A stretch of 20,006 nt of DNA. It comes from Flavobacteriales bacterium UBA1959 (GTDB lineage: Bacteria > Bacteroidota > Bacteroidia > Flavobacteriales_D > Sanyastnellaceae). The stretch is from contig DDEH01000091.1 of assembly GCA_002336085.1 (NCBI GenBank), positions 1 to 20,006 on the forward strand. Direction: 5' to 3'. The position numbers were made by a program, and so were the translations under genes. The notes beneath the pieces were generated by a model, which did no database searches, was not told where the DNA came from, and was given only the letters and a program-made list of their open reading frames with translations. The stretch's first letter is position 1. Every line of letters starts with the position of its first letter. Of this stretch, positions 1 to 7,846 are shown in pieces.

Positions 1-80
1 AAAATTTCGGAGCAATCCGCAACACTAGTTTATGACAAAAATCTGAAATTTTTATTATTCGTTTTAAGCTAACTTGCGGC

Positions 81-2015
81 ATGATTTTAAAAAAATTGAG
101 TCGCTTTTTAGCTGCTAGCTTTTGTTGTTTGATTGTTTTTTCCGCTAGTGCTCAGAACTGGACTTCTGTGGCTCCTTTGCCCGATGGCTTTGTATCCAAC
201 CACAGCTTTGGCTTTTCGCTAAATTCTATGGGATACCTCGTCGGGGGTGAATCCAACTCAGGCTATAGCGATGCCTTTTACCAATATGATCCTGCGAGCG
301 ATGCATGGACATCCCTGCCCGATTTTCCCGGCGAGCCTCGTGGATATACCATTGGAGATACCTGGAATGGCGAGGCATGGTTTGGCTTTGGTCAATCAAG
401 CGACGGAGCCCTCAATGATTTGTGGATGTTCAATCCAGAGACGGGCACTTGGACCGAAAAGGCTTCCTGCCCTTGTTCTCCTCGGACGCATCCAGCCTTT
501 GTTGCCGAAGCAGGAAAAGTGTTTGTGGGATTGGGTGGAGGCCCCAATGGGGATACCAACGACTGGTGGGAGTATGATATGGCAACGGACTCCTGGAGTG
601 AGAAGCCTGACTTCCCCGCCTCTCAGCGTCACCATCCTTATCAATTCGGCATTGATGGCGAAGTCTTTGTCGGCTTTGGCCATCACTCGGCAGATATCTT
701 CAATGAGTGGTACAAGTACGAACCCGAAACGGAAGTGTGGACCGAAATGGCAACGCTTCCTGATCAAGGACGTGTGGCGGGATCCCAATTGTCTCATAAT
801 GGAATGGGCTACGCTTTGAGTGGCGACGGAGACAACCACAGTTCCATGGATACAGGTGAACTGTGGCAATACGACCCCCAGTCTGATTCTTGGAATCAGT
901 GGCCTCCGCATCCGGGAATGTCACGATGGGCGCCGGCGTCCTTTATCATCAATGATGAAATGTACCTCATCAACGGGATGAGCATGGATCCGGGAACGTT
1001 TGATTACATGGAAACCAATTGGAAGTTTGCGATGGTTCCTGCTGAGGCTCTTGACCTTGAAGTCACGAGCTACCTTGGCGAAGAGGTGGTATGCAGCGGA
1101 GATGAGTTGCCAATTTCGGTGCGCCTTACCAACATGGGCGCCAATAATTTTGAGGCCGGAGATGCTTCTGTATTGACCGTGCAAATGGTGGTTGACGGTG
1201 AGGTGGTTTTGGCTTCGGATTGGTCGGGATCATTGACTACTTTTCAAACCACCGATTTCACAATTGGTACTTACACTTTCGGCGGTCCCACGGATTTTAC
1301 GATTGAAATTTTGTCTTCTGACGACAATGTCGACAACAACGTCTTGGATGTGACAGTGGCGACATCGCCAGCGGCAACGACGCAATGGGAAGTGGTATTG
1401 AATACGGACAGCTACGGCAACGAGACCGGATGGGAATTGCGCAATGGGCTTGGAGCTTTGGTTAATCTCGAGCTCGCAGGAAACTACCAAAGCGAGACGA
1501 CGTACGAATTTACCATCACGGTTCCATCAACAGGATGTTACACATTCACACTAAAAGATACGTACGGCGACGGCATGCAAGGAGCGCAGTGGGGCGGGGT
1601 CAATGGTTCTTGCGTCATTCGCTCGCTCGATGAGAATGGGAATCCGACGAATGTGCTGTTCGATTACGATGGATCGTTTGGTTTTGAAGAACTTCCTCAG
1701 ACGATTGATGTTATCAGCTCTCTTGGTATCAATGACCACTTTGATGGCCTTACGTTTGCGTTGCATGCATTTCCAAATCCATTCAATGACGTGCTCTACA
1801 TCACACCAGTCGGTGCCTCCAGTTCCGGAAACGAAGGATCCCATATTTACCTGGAAGTCTATGACTTGCAGGGCCGAATGATTTCTCAGAGCAGCCAAAT
1901 AATGCTGCCAGGAGTTTCGCTGGCGTTGGATGCTTCTGATTGGACAGTTGGGCCTGTGCTCGTCCGCTGGATGACAGGTCGTGATTCAGGTTCTTTCCGA
2001 GCCGTCAAGCACTGA
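81..2015 (+). CDS. Secreted kelch-repeat protein with T9SS type A sorting domain
   Basis: The 644-residue product starts at ATG 81 with a signal peptide (about residues 1-25, ending SASAQ). Residues about 26-310 hold some six kelch-type blades: recurring glycine pairs (LVGGES, VGLGGG), a conserved tyrosine/tryptophan about 20 residues later (YQYDPASDAWTSLP, WWEYDMATDSWSEKP, WQYDPQSDSWNQWP), so a beta-propeller is expected. Residues about 325-430 resemble a CARDB-like Ig module. Residues about 433-540 carry a segment with CYTFTLKDTYGDGMQ, common in secreted Bacteroidota proteins. The last 80 residues (HAFPNPFNDVLYI, then VYDLQGRM) are a type A T9SS C-terminal domain, so the protein is expected to cross the outer membrane and be attached to or released from the surface. 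The ligand cannot be told. It converges on the lectin gene, 26 bp from its stop. No clear promoter box is visible in bases 1-80. Confidence 0.94.
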   Translation: MILKKLSRFLAASFCCLIVFSASAQNWTSVAPLPDGFVSNHSFGFSLNSMGYLVGGESNSGYSDAFYQYDPASDAWTSLPDFPGEPRGYTIGDTWNGEAWFGFGQSSDGALNDLWMFNPETGTWTEKASCPCSPRTHPAFVAEAGKVFVGLGGGPNGDTNDWWEYDMATDSWSEKPDFPASQRHHPYQFGIDGEVFVGFGHHSADIFNEWYKYEPETEVWTEMATLPDQGRVAGSQLSHNGMGYALSGDGDNHSSMDTGELWQYDPQSDSWNQWPPHPGMSRWAPASFIINDEMYLINGMSMDPGTFDYMETNWKFAMVPAEALDLEVTSYLGEEVVCSGDELPISVRLTNMGANNFEAGDASVLTVQMVVDGEVVLASDWSGSLTTFQTTDFTIGTYTFGGPTDFTIEILSSDDNVDNNVLDVTVATSPAATTQWEVVLNTDSYGNETGWELRNGLGALVNLELAGNYQSETTYEFTITVPSTGCYTFTLKDTYGDGMQGAQWGGVNGSCVIRSLDENGNPTNVLFDYDGSFGFEELPQTIDVISSLGINDHFDGLTFALHAFPNPFNDVLYITPVGASSSGNEGSHIYLEVYDLQGRMISQSSQIMLPGVSLALDASDWTVGPVLVRWMTGRDSGSFRAVKH

Positions 2016-2041
2016 AGGAGAGAAGTCAGCGCACGAGGGCA

Positions 2042-5000
2042 TCAATGCACAAAGTGCACGTGGCCGCGCATCTCGATTGGAGCGGGTGAAATCAGGCTGG
2101 ATTCGTCCGCTTCCAACCGATAGACTAGGCGCCAATTATACACGGTGTTTTGAGTATAATAACCGCTCATTTCAGAGCCTTCGAGGCCGATGTTCACTTG
2201 CCCAAAAACTTGGCCGTACCAGCCTTTTTCAGGATCCTCTGTGGCAAAGACAAGCGTTCCCCAAGGATTGTAGATTTCCAAGCGGTAGTCTTGCGTTGAG
2301 CATCCAAGGACAGGGAGAAACAGATCGTTCACACCGTCATTGTCCGGCGTAAACGCATTCGGTACATACACGGGACATTCACAGTAATCCAGCTGAACCT
2401 CAAAAGATTTACTGACGGTGTCACATGCATTGGCCGCGACAATCGTATAGAATCCTTGGCGTTCGATAACGATGGCCGGTGTGGTCTCGCCATTGCTCCA
2501 GTCGTAGCTGATAGGAAAAAGATTGGATGGGTTTTCTGCACTAACGACCATTTCACCGCCTTCGCAGAAGGAGAGGGGCTCCACGATGTCAATGAGGATC
2601 GGCGCGGCGCGGTTAACACTCACTTCATCCGTCCACGTGCAGCCGTTCCATTCGACCAGTGCACTGTAGGTCCCAGGTGCGTTGACTTCAATCGATGATT
2701 GCGCATTTCCATTGCTCCAGCTCACATTGGCCTCTTCAGGCAAGGGGTAGATGTACAAATTTGCGTATTCGTCGGGGCAGAGCAGTTGATCTTCACCCAA
2801 ATCGAAAATGGGGAGTTCCTGCACAATCAAAGAGACCTCGTCAGAAAAGGAACAACCGTTTTCCGTGACCTCTGCGCTGAACGTTCCCGGAGTATCAACA
2901 ATGATGATAGCACTGTCCCCTCCATTGGACCAAACGGTCAGATCAGCGTTGACCAGTCCGGTGTTGAATTGAATCGATTGGCCTTCGCAAATGGTTTGAT
3001 CCGTCCCCAAATAAAATGTTGGTAGTGGGATGTTTTGAACCGCTACATCTGTGGTGTAGATGCAGCCCTGCACAGGTACGGTAAGTGTATACGTGCCCGG
3101 TGAATTGATCCAAAGGGAAGAGGCGAGTTGGCCAGAGCTCCATTCATAGCTAGGAGCTCCAGGATTCGCAGTGAGCAGCGTGCTATCGCCATTGCAAAGA
3201 GAGAGAGTTGTTGGCAGTCCCGTATCAAAAACAGGAGCATAATCAATGCTGATCGAATCCCGTTCAACACACCCGCCAATGGTTACTTCGGCAACTATCA
3301 CGGCATCCATTCCAGTCACCTGCCAGTTTTCGGCATTGCCCACATTGGAGCCGTTTTCCCACCAAGCCGTCTCGGCTTCGGTGTATCCACTTGGTATATT
3401 CAGGACTTCCCCGTCACATATGACGACATCCGTTCCCAAATCAACCCCTGCATTGGCAGAAGGCACCACGATTATTTCTTCTTCAAAAGTGCATCCATCT
3501 GATGAGATGTTTAAGAGGTAATTGCCTGTGCTGCTGGTCCACTGACTGCTTTCATCTATGCCATTGTCCCAAGTGTAACTGTCTGCGCCGGGTTGCGCTT
3601 GAAGCAAAACGCTATCGTTGAGGCAAAGAGTCAATGGTGTAGCGATGTCCGATTCGAATTCGGGCACATGCACCACTTCAACGGTATCCTGCTCAATACA
3701 TTCACCAATTTGAATTTCTACAATCACCGTTTCGCTGGCACCAGATAAAGTGGTGCCCAGAGCATTGATTCCTTCGGCAGTGCCGCCGCTCACCCAGAAG
3801 GTATTTGCAGCATCATAGCTGCTGATGAGTGTTTGGCTATCATCGCCACAAAGTAAAACGTCTGTACCCAGATCAATGCCTTGATTTTCAGAGTCCTCCA
3901 CATCGAAATCATAGGTGAATAAGCAGTTCTCCGTTTGGATATCTACGGCATAGTTTCCCGAATTGGAAACATTTATGCCATTGGCATTGCTGCCATCCAT
4001 CCAGTTCCACTGAACAATGGAACCTGTCCAATCAGGATCGAGGGCGGGAACGTCAATCGTTTCATTCAAACACAGAATCAGGGGGTTCTCTTCCCAGGTG
4101 ACAATGTAGGTGGGGTACTGGGAAACTACAATGGTATCGCTCAATGAGCACCCGAGCCCACTCCATTCCAAAACTACGGTTTCGGTTTCCGCGGTTGAGT
4201 ATGAGGTAGTGCCTGGAACTCCATTCCAGAGCACTTCAAACGCCATATCAATCGGACCCAAATCAAATTCAGCTTGTTCATTGCTGCAAAACGAAAAGTC
4301 TACTCCCAAGTCAAATACAGGAATATCTGTCGCACTGACCGAGATTTCATGTATTTCAGAACAACCTGTATTCGCATCTTCGATGGTCAAGGCGTATTCT
4401 CCGGCTGCATCAATGGGCCGGTTCTCCAACGTGCTGCCATCTTCCCATGTTCCTGCGATGCCTGGAGCCCAAGGACCATTGGTGAGAGTGATGGATTCAC
4501 CATTGCACAGCGTTGTGTCATTGGGAAGCCCAGCTCCGACCGATTGAAACACCGTAAGAACCAGTGAATCTTCAGCTGTATCGCCGCAAACGTCTTCGTA
4601 AGCAATGGTGTAGACCGTGGTCTCATCGACCGTCGCTGTGACGTTGTTTCCTGTTGTTCCAGAAAGGCCAACGTTAGGACTCCAAATGGGGCCAGTCCAA
4701 GCTGTGGGCGCAGCAAGTTCAACAGGCTCACCCGGGCATGCTTCGACATCACTCACATTCAGCTCGGACTCAGTGAACCACTCTGCATTGCGAACTCGGT
4801 GGGTGTTGGAAGCTCCTCCAGTGGCCGCTGTAAACCCCCATTGTATCATATTGACGCCAAGGATGTCTTCGATATCGATATCGGTTGTAAGCCGTTCCAC
4901 ACAATCAAAATAAACCACCATTTCTAGATTGGTGGCGTTAAACGTAACTCGAAGGTCATGGTAATTGTTGTCCTCGATATTGCCATTCCCTGGAATGGCT

Positions 5001-5470
5001 GCGACGGGTCCATCCAATACATCTGCTCCTGTATGGTCGGTCGAACCATTTTTTTGAATGCCGATGTGGTCATACCATGGATCACCCGCTCCACCTCCTT
5101 GGTAGGTGTCCATTTCGATGATCACACTTGGTTCAATAGCAGGGGTGAAAACATTCCCCCCAAAGCCCATCAATCCTCCTCCACCCCCTATGTTTCCAGA
5201 ACCAGTCGTCTTCAACACAAATGCCATCCCATCAGCCCCATTATTGTTGCCTCCGAGCCGCACTTCTGCGCGCATCTCCCAGTTTTCGCTGGTATCAAAC
5301 AAACCTAATCTCCAAATGGCTCCGCGCTGGCTGTTTTGGTTCTGTGTGAGTCGATAAGAACCACCGCCAAGGTTTGTAGCATCGTCGTAAAGTGCAAATT
5401 GTCCATGGACCGTAAGGTTTGCAAAGAGTGCTGCACTAAGCCAAATTAGAAAGGTAAAGAGCGGTTTCAT
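2042..5470 (-). CDS. L-type lectin / Ig-like repeat protein with T9SS type B C-terminal domain
   Basis: The product has 1142 residues. The frame stays open to 5617, but ATG 5470 is chosen because it begins a clean signal peptide (MKPLFTFLIWLSAALFANL, cleavage near HGQ). Residues about 25-234 form a legume/L-type lectin-like domain: GADGMAFVL near residue 80, the metal-site motif IIEMDTYQ (E119, D121) and DPWYDHIGI (D130, D134). Sugar binding is therefore likely. Eleven Ig/PKD-like repeats follow (about 235-1030), each opening with a motif such as LGTDxxxC or PLxLCLND and containing two or more cysteines. Residues about 1030-1142 are a type B 'gliding motility-associated' tail (VPNAFTPDNDGVNDLF, then EIYNPWGTLVF), marking T9SS export. 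Repeats 5-6 and 7-8 are two copies of a larger unit. It is transcribed divergently from the barrel gene at 5619. A role as a surface or secreted adhesin is inferred. Confidence 0.94.
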   Translation of the reverse strand: MKPLFTFLIWLSAALFANLTVHGQFALYDDATNLGGGSYRLTQNQNSQRGAIWRLGLFDTSENWEMRAEVRLGGNNNGADGMAFVLKTTGSGNIGGGGGLMGFGGNVFTPAIEPSVIIEMDTYQGGGAGDPWYDHIGIQKNGSTDHTGADVLDGPVAAIPGNGNIEDNNYHDLRVTFNATNLEMVVYFDCVERLTTDIDIEDILGVNMIQWGFTAATGGASNTHRVRNAEWFTESELNVSDVEACPGEPVELAAPTAWTGPIWSPNVGLSGTTGNNVTATVDETTVYTIAYEDVCGDTAEDSLVLTVFQSVGAGLPNDTTLCNGESITLTNGPWAPGIAGTWEDGSTLENRPIDAAGEYALTIEDANTGCSEIHEISVSATDIPVFDLGVDFSFCSNEQAEFDLGPIDMAFEVLWNGVPGTTSYSTAETETVVLEWSGLGCSLSDTIVVSQYPTYIVTWEENPLILCLNETIDVPALDPDWTGSIVQWNWMDGSNANGINVSNSGNYAVDIQTENCLFTYDFDVEDSENQGIDLGTDVLLCGDDSQTLISSYDAANTFWVSGGTAEGINALGTTLSGASETVIVEIQIGECIEQDTVEVVHVPEFESDIATPLTLCLNDSVLLQAQPGADSYTWDNGIDESSQWTSSTGNYLLNISSDGCTFEEEIIVVPSANAGVDLGTDVVICDGEVLNIPSGYTEAETAWWENGSNVGNAENWQVTGMDAVIVAEVTIGGCVERDSISIDYAPVFDTGLPTTLSLCNGDSTLLTANPGAPSYEWSSGQLASSLWINSPGTYTLTVPVQGCIYTTDVAVQNIPLPTFYLGTDQTICEGQSIQFNTGLVNADLTVWSNGGDSAIIIVDTPGTFSAEVTENGCSFSDEVSLIVQELPIFDLGEDQLLCPDEYANLYIYPLPEEANVSWSNGNAQSSIEVNAPGTYSALVEWNGCTWTDEVSVNRAAPILIDIVEPLSFCEGGEMVVSAENPSNLFPISYDWSNGETTPAIVIERQGFYTIVAANACDTVSKSFEVQLDYCECPVYVPNAFTPDNDGVNDLFLPVLGCSTQDYRLEIYNPWGTLVFATEDPEKGWYGQVFGQVNIGLEGSEMSGYYTQNTVYNWRLVYRLEADESSLISPAPIEMRGHVHFVH
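3020..3880 (-). repeat. Two tandem copies of a ~144-residue double Ig-like unit inside the lectin gene
   Basis: Residues 531-674 (bases 3880-3449) and 675-817 (bases 3448-3020) align end to end. Both open with G(I/V)DLGTDV, continue through IGxC(I/V)E(Q/R)D at the same spacing, then a second half with PLTLCLND / TTLSLCNGD, a YxW core and a DGC / QGC motif. The copies are 432 and 429 bp. This shows that the array grew by duplication of a two-domain unit rather than of single domains. The copies are clearly diverged, so the event is not recent. Confidence 0.75.
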
Positions 5471-5482
5471 TATCGGTGTCTC

Positions 5483-5500
5483 CAAGATAGGCAAGATAGG
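5483..5500. repeat. Perfect 9-bp tandem duplication CAAGATAGG x2
   Basis: CAAGATAGG occurs at 5483-5491 and again, with no gap, at 5492-5500, just upstream of the lectin gene start at 5470. It could lie in the 5' leader of that gene or be a simple slippage duplication. No function can be assigned from sequence. Confidence 0.7.
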
Positions 5501-5548
5501 ATATCGGCGAATAATCCAAAAGCCCTTTGCGAAGTGGGATTTTAGTTT

Positions 5549-5576
5549 AATACTCGGACTGTTATTGAATACTCGG
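5549..5576. promoter_or_regulatory. 9-bp direct repeat AATACTCGG at 19-bp spacing; candidate regulator site
   Basis: AATACTCGG is present at 5549-5557 and exactly again at 5568-5576, 19 bp start to start, close to two helical turns. Such spacing is typical of a dimeric regulator binding one DNA face. The second copy falls between the candidate -33 and -7 boxes of the barrel gene at 5619, where a bound protein would affect polymerase. The region is shared with the divergent lectin gene. The repeat is plain in the sequence; the regulatory reading is inference. Confidence 0.4.
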
Positions 5577-5591
5577 TAGCACTTATTTTTG
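5565..5591 (+). promoter_or_regulatory. Bacteroidota-type promoter candidate for the barrel gene
   Basis: TATTTTTG at 5584-5591 is a perfect match to the -7 consensus TAnnTTTG. TTG at 5565-5567 could be the -33 element with a 16-bp spacer, one shorter than the usual 17-23. Transcription would begin near 5598, about 20 bases before ATG 5619. The same ten bases CTTATTTTTG recur in the promoter before the gene at 17787. Confidence 0.5.
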
Positions 5592-5618
5592 CAAAGAAAA
5601 ACAAGAAATAACTCCATT

Positions 5619-6692
5619 ATGCTGAAGAATCTTCTAAACCAAATAACGTGCTTGACTGCCGTTCTTCTTTTTAGTCTTTTAGCTCCAACTTCAATTGCTC
5701 AAACAACAGCCAACTCGGAAACAGAGGCTGCTTCGGATCGGTATGTTCGCTTAGTGATGAATGATGGAACGGTAAAGTTGGGGCAATTGCTCAGTGAAAA
5801 TGCGGATGTCTTTCACTTAAATACCCGAAATCTCGGTGATCTAAATATTCCGAAATACCTCGTAGCTCAAATGATGGACCTGACGGTTACTGAATATGAT
5901 CGATTGAGTACTTCACGCGCAGCCCGCACAGGCCGCATAAATCCCCAATCGAGTCGATACTTTTTTGCACCCTCTGGCATTCAATTGAAGAAGGGTGAAG
6001 GCTACTTTCAGTCCAATATTGCACTGAACTCGGTAAGCATCGGCGTCAATGATAATGTTACTGTTGGAGGCTTGTTGTCGTTCATTGGGGCGGGAGCATC
6101 ACTGAAAATAGGAAAGGAAGTCACTCCAAACGTGAATATTTCTTTCGGAGGGATCGGTTTTACAGACTACATCGGTGAATTAGAGAAGCCGATAGGCTTG
6201 GTATTCGCCAACATCACCTGGGGAACAGAGGACCGAAACCTCAGTGTTAATATTGGCACAGGTACAAAACTTGAAACGGAGCAAACCCCGCGTGTTTGGT
6301 CCATCACTGACTCTATCATTTATGATTGGTCAAGTTATCCTCAGTATGAATATACGATCACAGAGTATGACCAAGAATCGGTGCGGCCTTTGCTGCTCAA
6401 TGTAAGTGGGATGGTCCAGATATCGGACTTCAAATGGTTGATCAGCGAGAATTATTTCATCCGGAACCTTCGGAATTCCAACCGTATTACGGGCGCAGCA
6501 TTGGTTCAGAATTATTCTCCTAATAATAGCTTCAACAATTCAAATTCTGCTGATGGTTTAACCATTTTATCGATTGGAGTGCGAAATCTTAGTCGCCGTA
6601 ACGGATGGCTGTGGGATTATGGAATGGTCGGAGTGATTGGCAGTGATTTTGGTTTTGGTGCACCTTGGGTGTCCGCGACATTGCCTTTTTGA
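5619..6692 (+). CDS. Predicted outer-membrane beta-barrel protein with N-terminal strand-rich domain
   Basis: The 357-residue product starts at ATG 5619; an in-frame TTG at 5589 is rejected because it would precede the signal peptide and overlap the -7 box. Residues 1-27 are a signal peptide (ending TSIA, then QTT). Residues about 41-88 form a small beta-rich segment (RLVMNDGTVKLGQLL ... LNIPKYLVAQMMDL), a pattern often seen at the start of Bacteroidota envelope proteins. The rest begins with RYFFAPSGIQLKKGEGYFQ and proceeds as alternating amphipathic strands (VGGLLSFIGAGASLKIG, LSVNIGTGTKL), ending in ATLPF. A terminal phenylalanine is typical of outer-membrane barrels. Substrate or partner unknown. 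It converges on the pirin gene, with 13 bp between stops. Barrel topology is inferred from composition and strand rhythm, not proved. Confidence 0.85.
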   Translation: MLKNLLNQITCLTAVLLFSLLAPTSIAQTTANSETEAASDRYVRLVMNDGTVKLGQLLSENADVFHLNTRNLGDLNIPKYLVAQMMDLTVTEYDRLSTSRAARTGRINPQSSRYFFAPSGIQLKKGEGYFQSNIALNSVSIGVNDNVTVGGLLSFIGAGASLKIGKEVTPNVNISFGGIGFTDYIGELEKPIGLVFANITWGTEDRNLSVNIGTGTKLETEQTPRVWSITDSIIYDWSSYPQYEYTITEYDQESVRPLLLNVSGMVQISDFKWLISENYFIRNLRNSNRITGAALVQNYSPNNSFNNSNSADGLTILSIGVRNLSRRNGWLWDYGMVGVIGSDFGFGAPWVSATLPF

Positions 6693-6705
6693 TCATTTAT
6701 TAAAA

Positions 6706-7653
6706 TCAAAGCTCTCCCATCTGCCCTGAGCGGTACTTTTGAAAACATAGATCAATCTGCTCTTTGGTATTCATGACAAAAGGACCGTAAGAGTAAAGAG
6801 GTTCATCCAAAGGCTGGCCTCCCAAAAGCAAAAATTCGCACCCTTTTTTGGAATAATAGCGAAGCAAGTCGCCTTGACGGGAATAGAGGGCTAGCTGAGT
6901 ATCGGTGACCACTGTTCTTCCCTCGAGCTCCACGTCGCCGTGAACGACATATATGAATGCGTTATTGCCTTCTCGCACCGGAATGTCCAGTCGTTGATCG
7001 GCTTTCAATTTGATGTGATAATAAAAAGCAGGAGAGTGGGTCTCCACCGGAGAAGTCATGCCCTGCAAATCGCCCATCATGATTTGAATCCGGTATCCTT
7101 CTTTTTCAATTACTGGCAGGGCATCTGAGTCGTGGATGAAGGTTTCGGGATTGCGAAATTTTTCTTTCGCCGGAAGGTTTAACCAAATCTGGAAACCTTG
7201 CACAGTGCCGCCGTTTTCGCGCAATTGGTCGTCGCTGACTTCCTCATGTATGGCACCCCTTCCCGAGCTAAACAACATGAATTGCCCTGCGCGGTAGATG
7301 ATGTCATTGTTGATCGAATCGGTGTGGCGTCCGCTTCCTTGGACCAAAAAGGTAGTCGGCACCACGCCCGCGTGAGGATGGGCCTTGATGTCCATTCCAA
7401 CATCTCCAGGTTTCACTTGAAATGGACCAAATTCATCCAACATTACAAAGGGTGAAACCAAATCGTTTTCTCCGCCTCCAAATGCCCGCAATACGGGTAC
7501 ATTTTGAACCATGGTCCGCTTGGAATTCATTACCTGCGACACCCTCCGTTCTCCAGTGACGGAATACATTCCAGAGGAAGAAAAAGTGAAGCGAGGAACG
7601 GCGAGGGATGCCCCAGCGATGGCAGAATTTCGCAAGAATTGAATGCGTCTCAT
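6706..7653 (-). CDS. Pirin-family bicupin with twin-arginine-like leader
   Basis: The 315-residue product has the pirin hallmarks. In the N-terminal cupin, KAHPHAG gives H92 and H94, and SSGRGAIHEE gives H136 and E138, matching the metal ligands of pirin (two His, then His and Glu about 45 residues on). The C-terminal cupin ends with the family signature GGQPLDEPLYSYGPFVMNT. Known pirins are iron-binding cupins; some bacterial ones have quercetin dioxygenase activity. ATG 7653 is preferred over the open frame to 7731 because it begins MRRIQFLRNSAIAGASLA: a twin arginine, then FLR, then a small-residue hydrophobic stretch. This resembles a Tat signal, although one residue longer than the RRxFLK consensus, so the cupin may be folded with its metal and exported. 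Substrate unknown. It is divergent from the giant HYR gene. Confidence 0.92.
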   Translation of the reverse strand: MRRIQFLRNSAIAGASLAVPRFTFSSSGMYSVTGERRVSQVMNSKRTMVQNVPVLRAFGGGENDLVSPFVMLDEFGPFQVKPGDVGMDIKAHPHAGVVPTTFLVQGSGRHTDSINNDIIYRAGQFMLFSSGRGAIHEEVSDDQLRENGGTVQGFQIWLNLPAKEKFRNPETFIHDSDALPVIEKEGYRIQIMMGDLQGMTSPVETHSPAFYYHIKLKADQRLDIPVREGNNAFIYVVHGDVELEGRTVVTDTQLALYSRQGDLLRYYSKKGCEFLLLGGQPLDEPLYSYGPFVMNTKEQIDLCFQKYRSGQMGEL

Positions 7654-7762
7654 GCCACCTAAATTACTCTGTTTGGCTAGTAAAATACTTCGCCTTGGTG
7701 AACTTTTGCTTTTTGGCGATGTCTCGGGCATTCCAATCTATTTTGAACATGGCAGGCATTGT

Positions 7763-7780
7763 GTTGCTATTGTTGCTATT
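7763..7780. repeat. Perfect 9-bp tandem duplication GTTGCTATT x2
   Basis: GTTGCTATT at 7763-7771 is repeated directly at 7772-7780 and runs into a T-tract, in the 193-bp divergent region between the pirin gene and the HYR gene. It lies where a promoter for the gene at 7847 would be expected, but no clean TAnnTTTG box is present here; the nearest are one-mismatch forms such as TATTGTTG at 7768-7775. Function unknown. Confidence 0.6.
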
Positions 7781-7846
7781 TTTTTTCGGTAAAAGTGTCA
7801 TTTATTGGGGTTAGAAAGCTATATTGGTCAGACCAAAGCCGTCCTG

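Noticed and set aside
2046..2058. Small hairpin TGCAC-AAA-GTGCA between the convergent kelch and lectin genes
   Set aside because: Five pairs only, no T-run, and inside the last codons of the lectin gene; too weak to call a terminator.
3128..3502. 124-residue plus-strand open frame inside the lectin gene
   Set aside because: Antisense to well-formed Ig-like repeats, with no recognisable protein features.
5471..5617. N-terminal extension of the lectin gene up to 5617
   Set aside because: The extra 49 residues are not signal-like and would bury the clean signal peptide at ATG 5470; they also overlap the promoter of the divergent gene.
6688..6710. A/T-rich hairpin TTTGAT...ATCAAA between the barrel and pirin genes
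   Set aside because: Six mostly A-T pairs with an 11-base loop would be unstable; not called as a terminator.
7749..7814. 21-residue hydrophobic open frame (MAGIVLLLLLFFFG...) upstream of the HYR gene
   Set aside because: Its hydrophobic run comes from the GTTGCTATT duplication and a T-tract; there is no ribosome-binding or promoter support. A tiny membrane peptide cannot be fully excluded.
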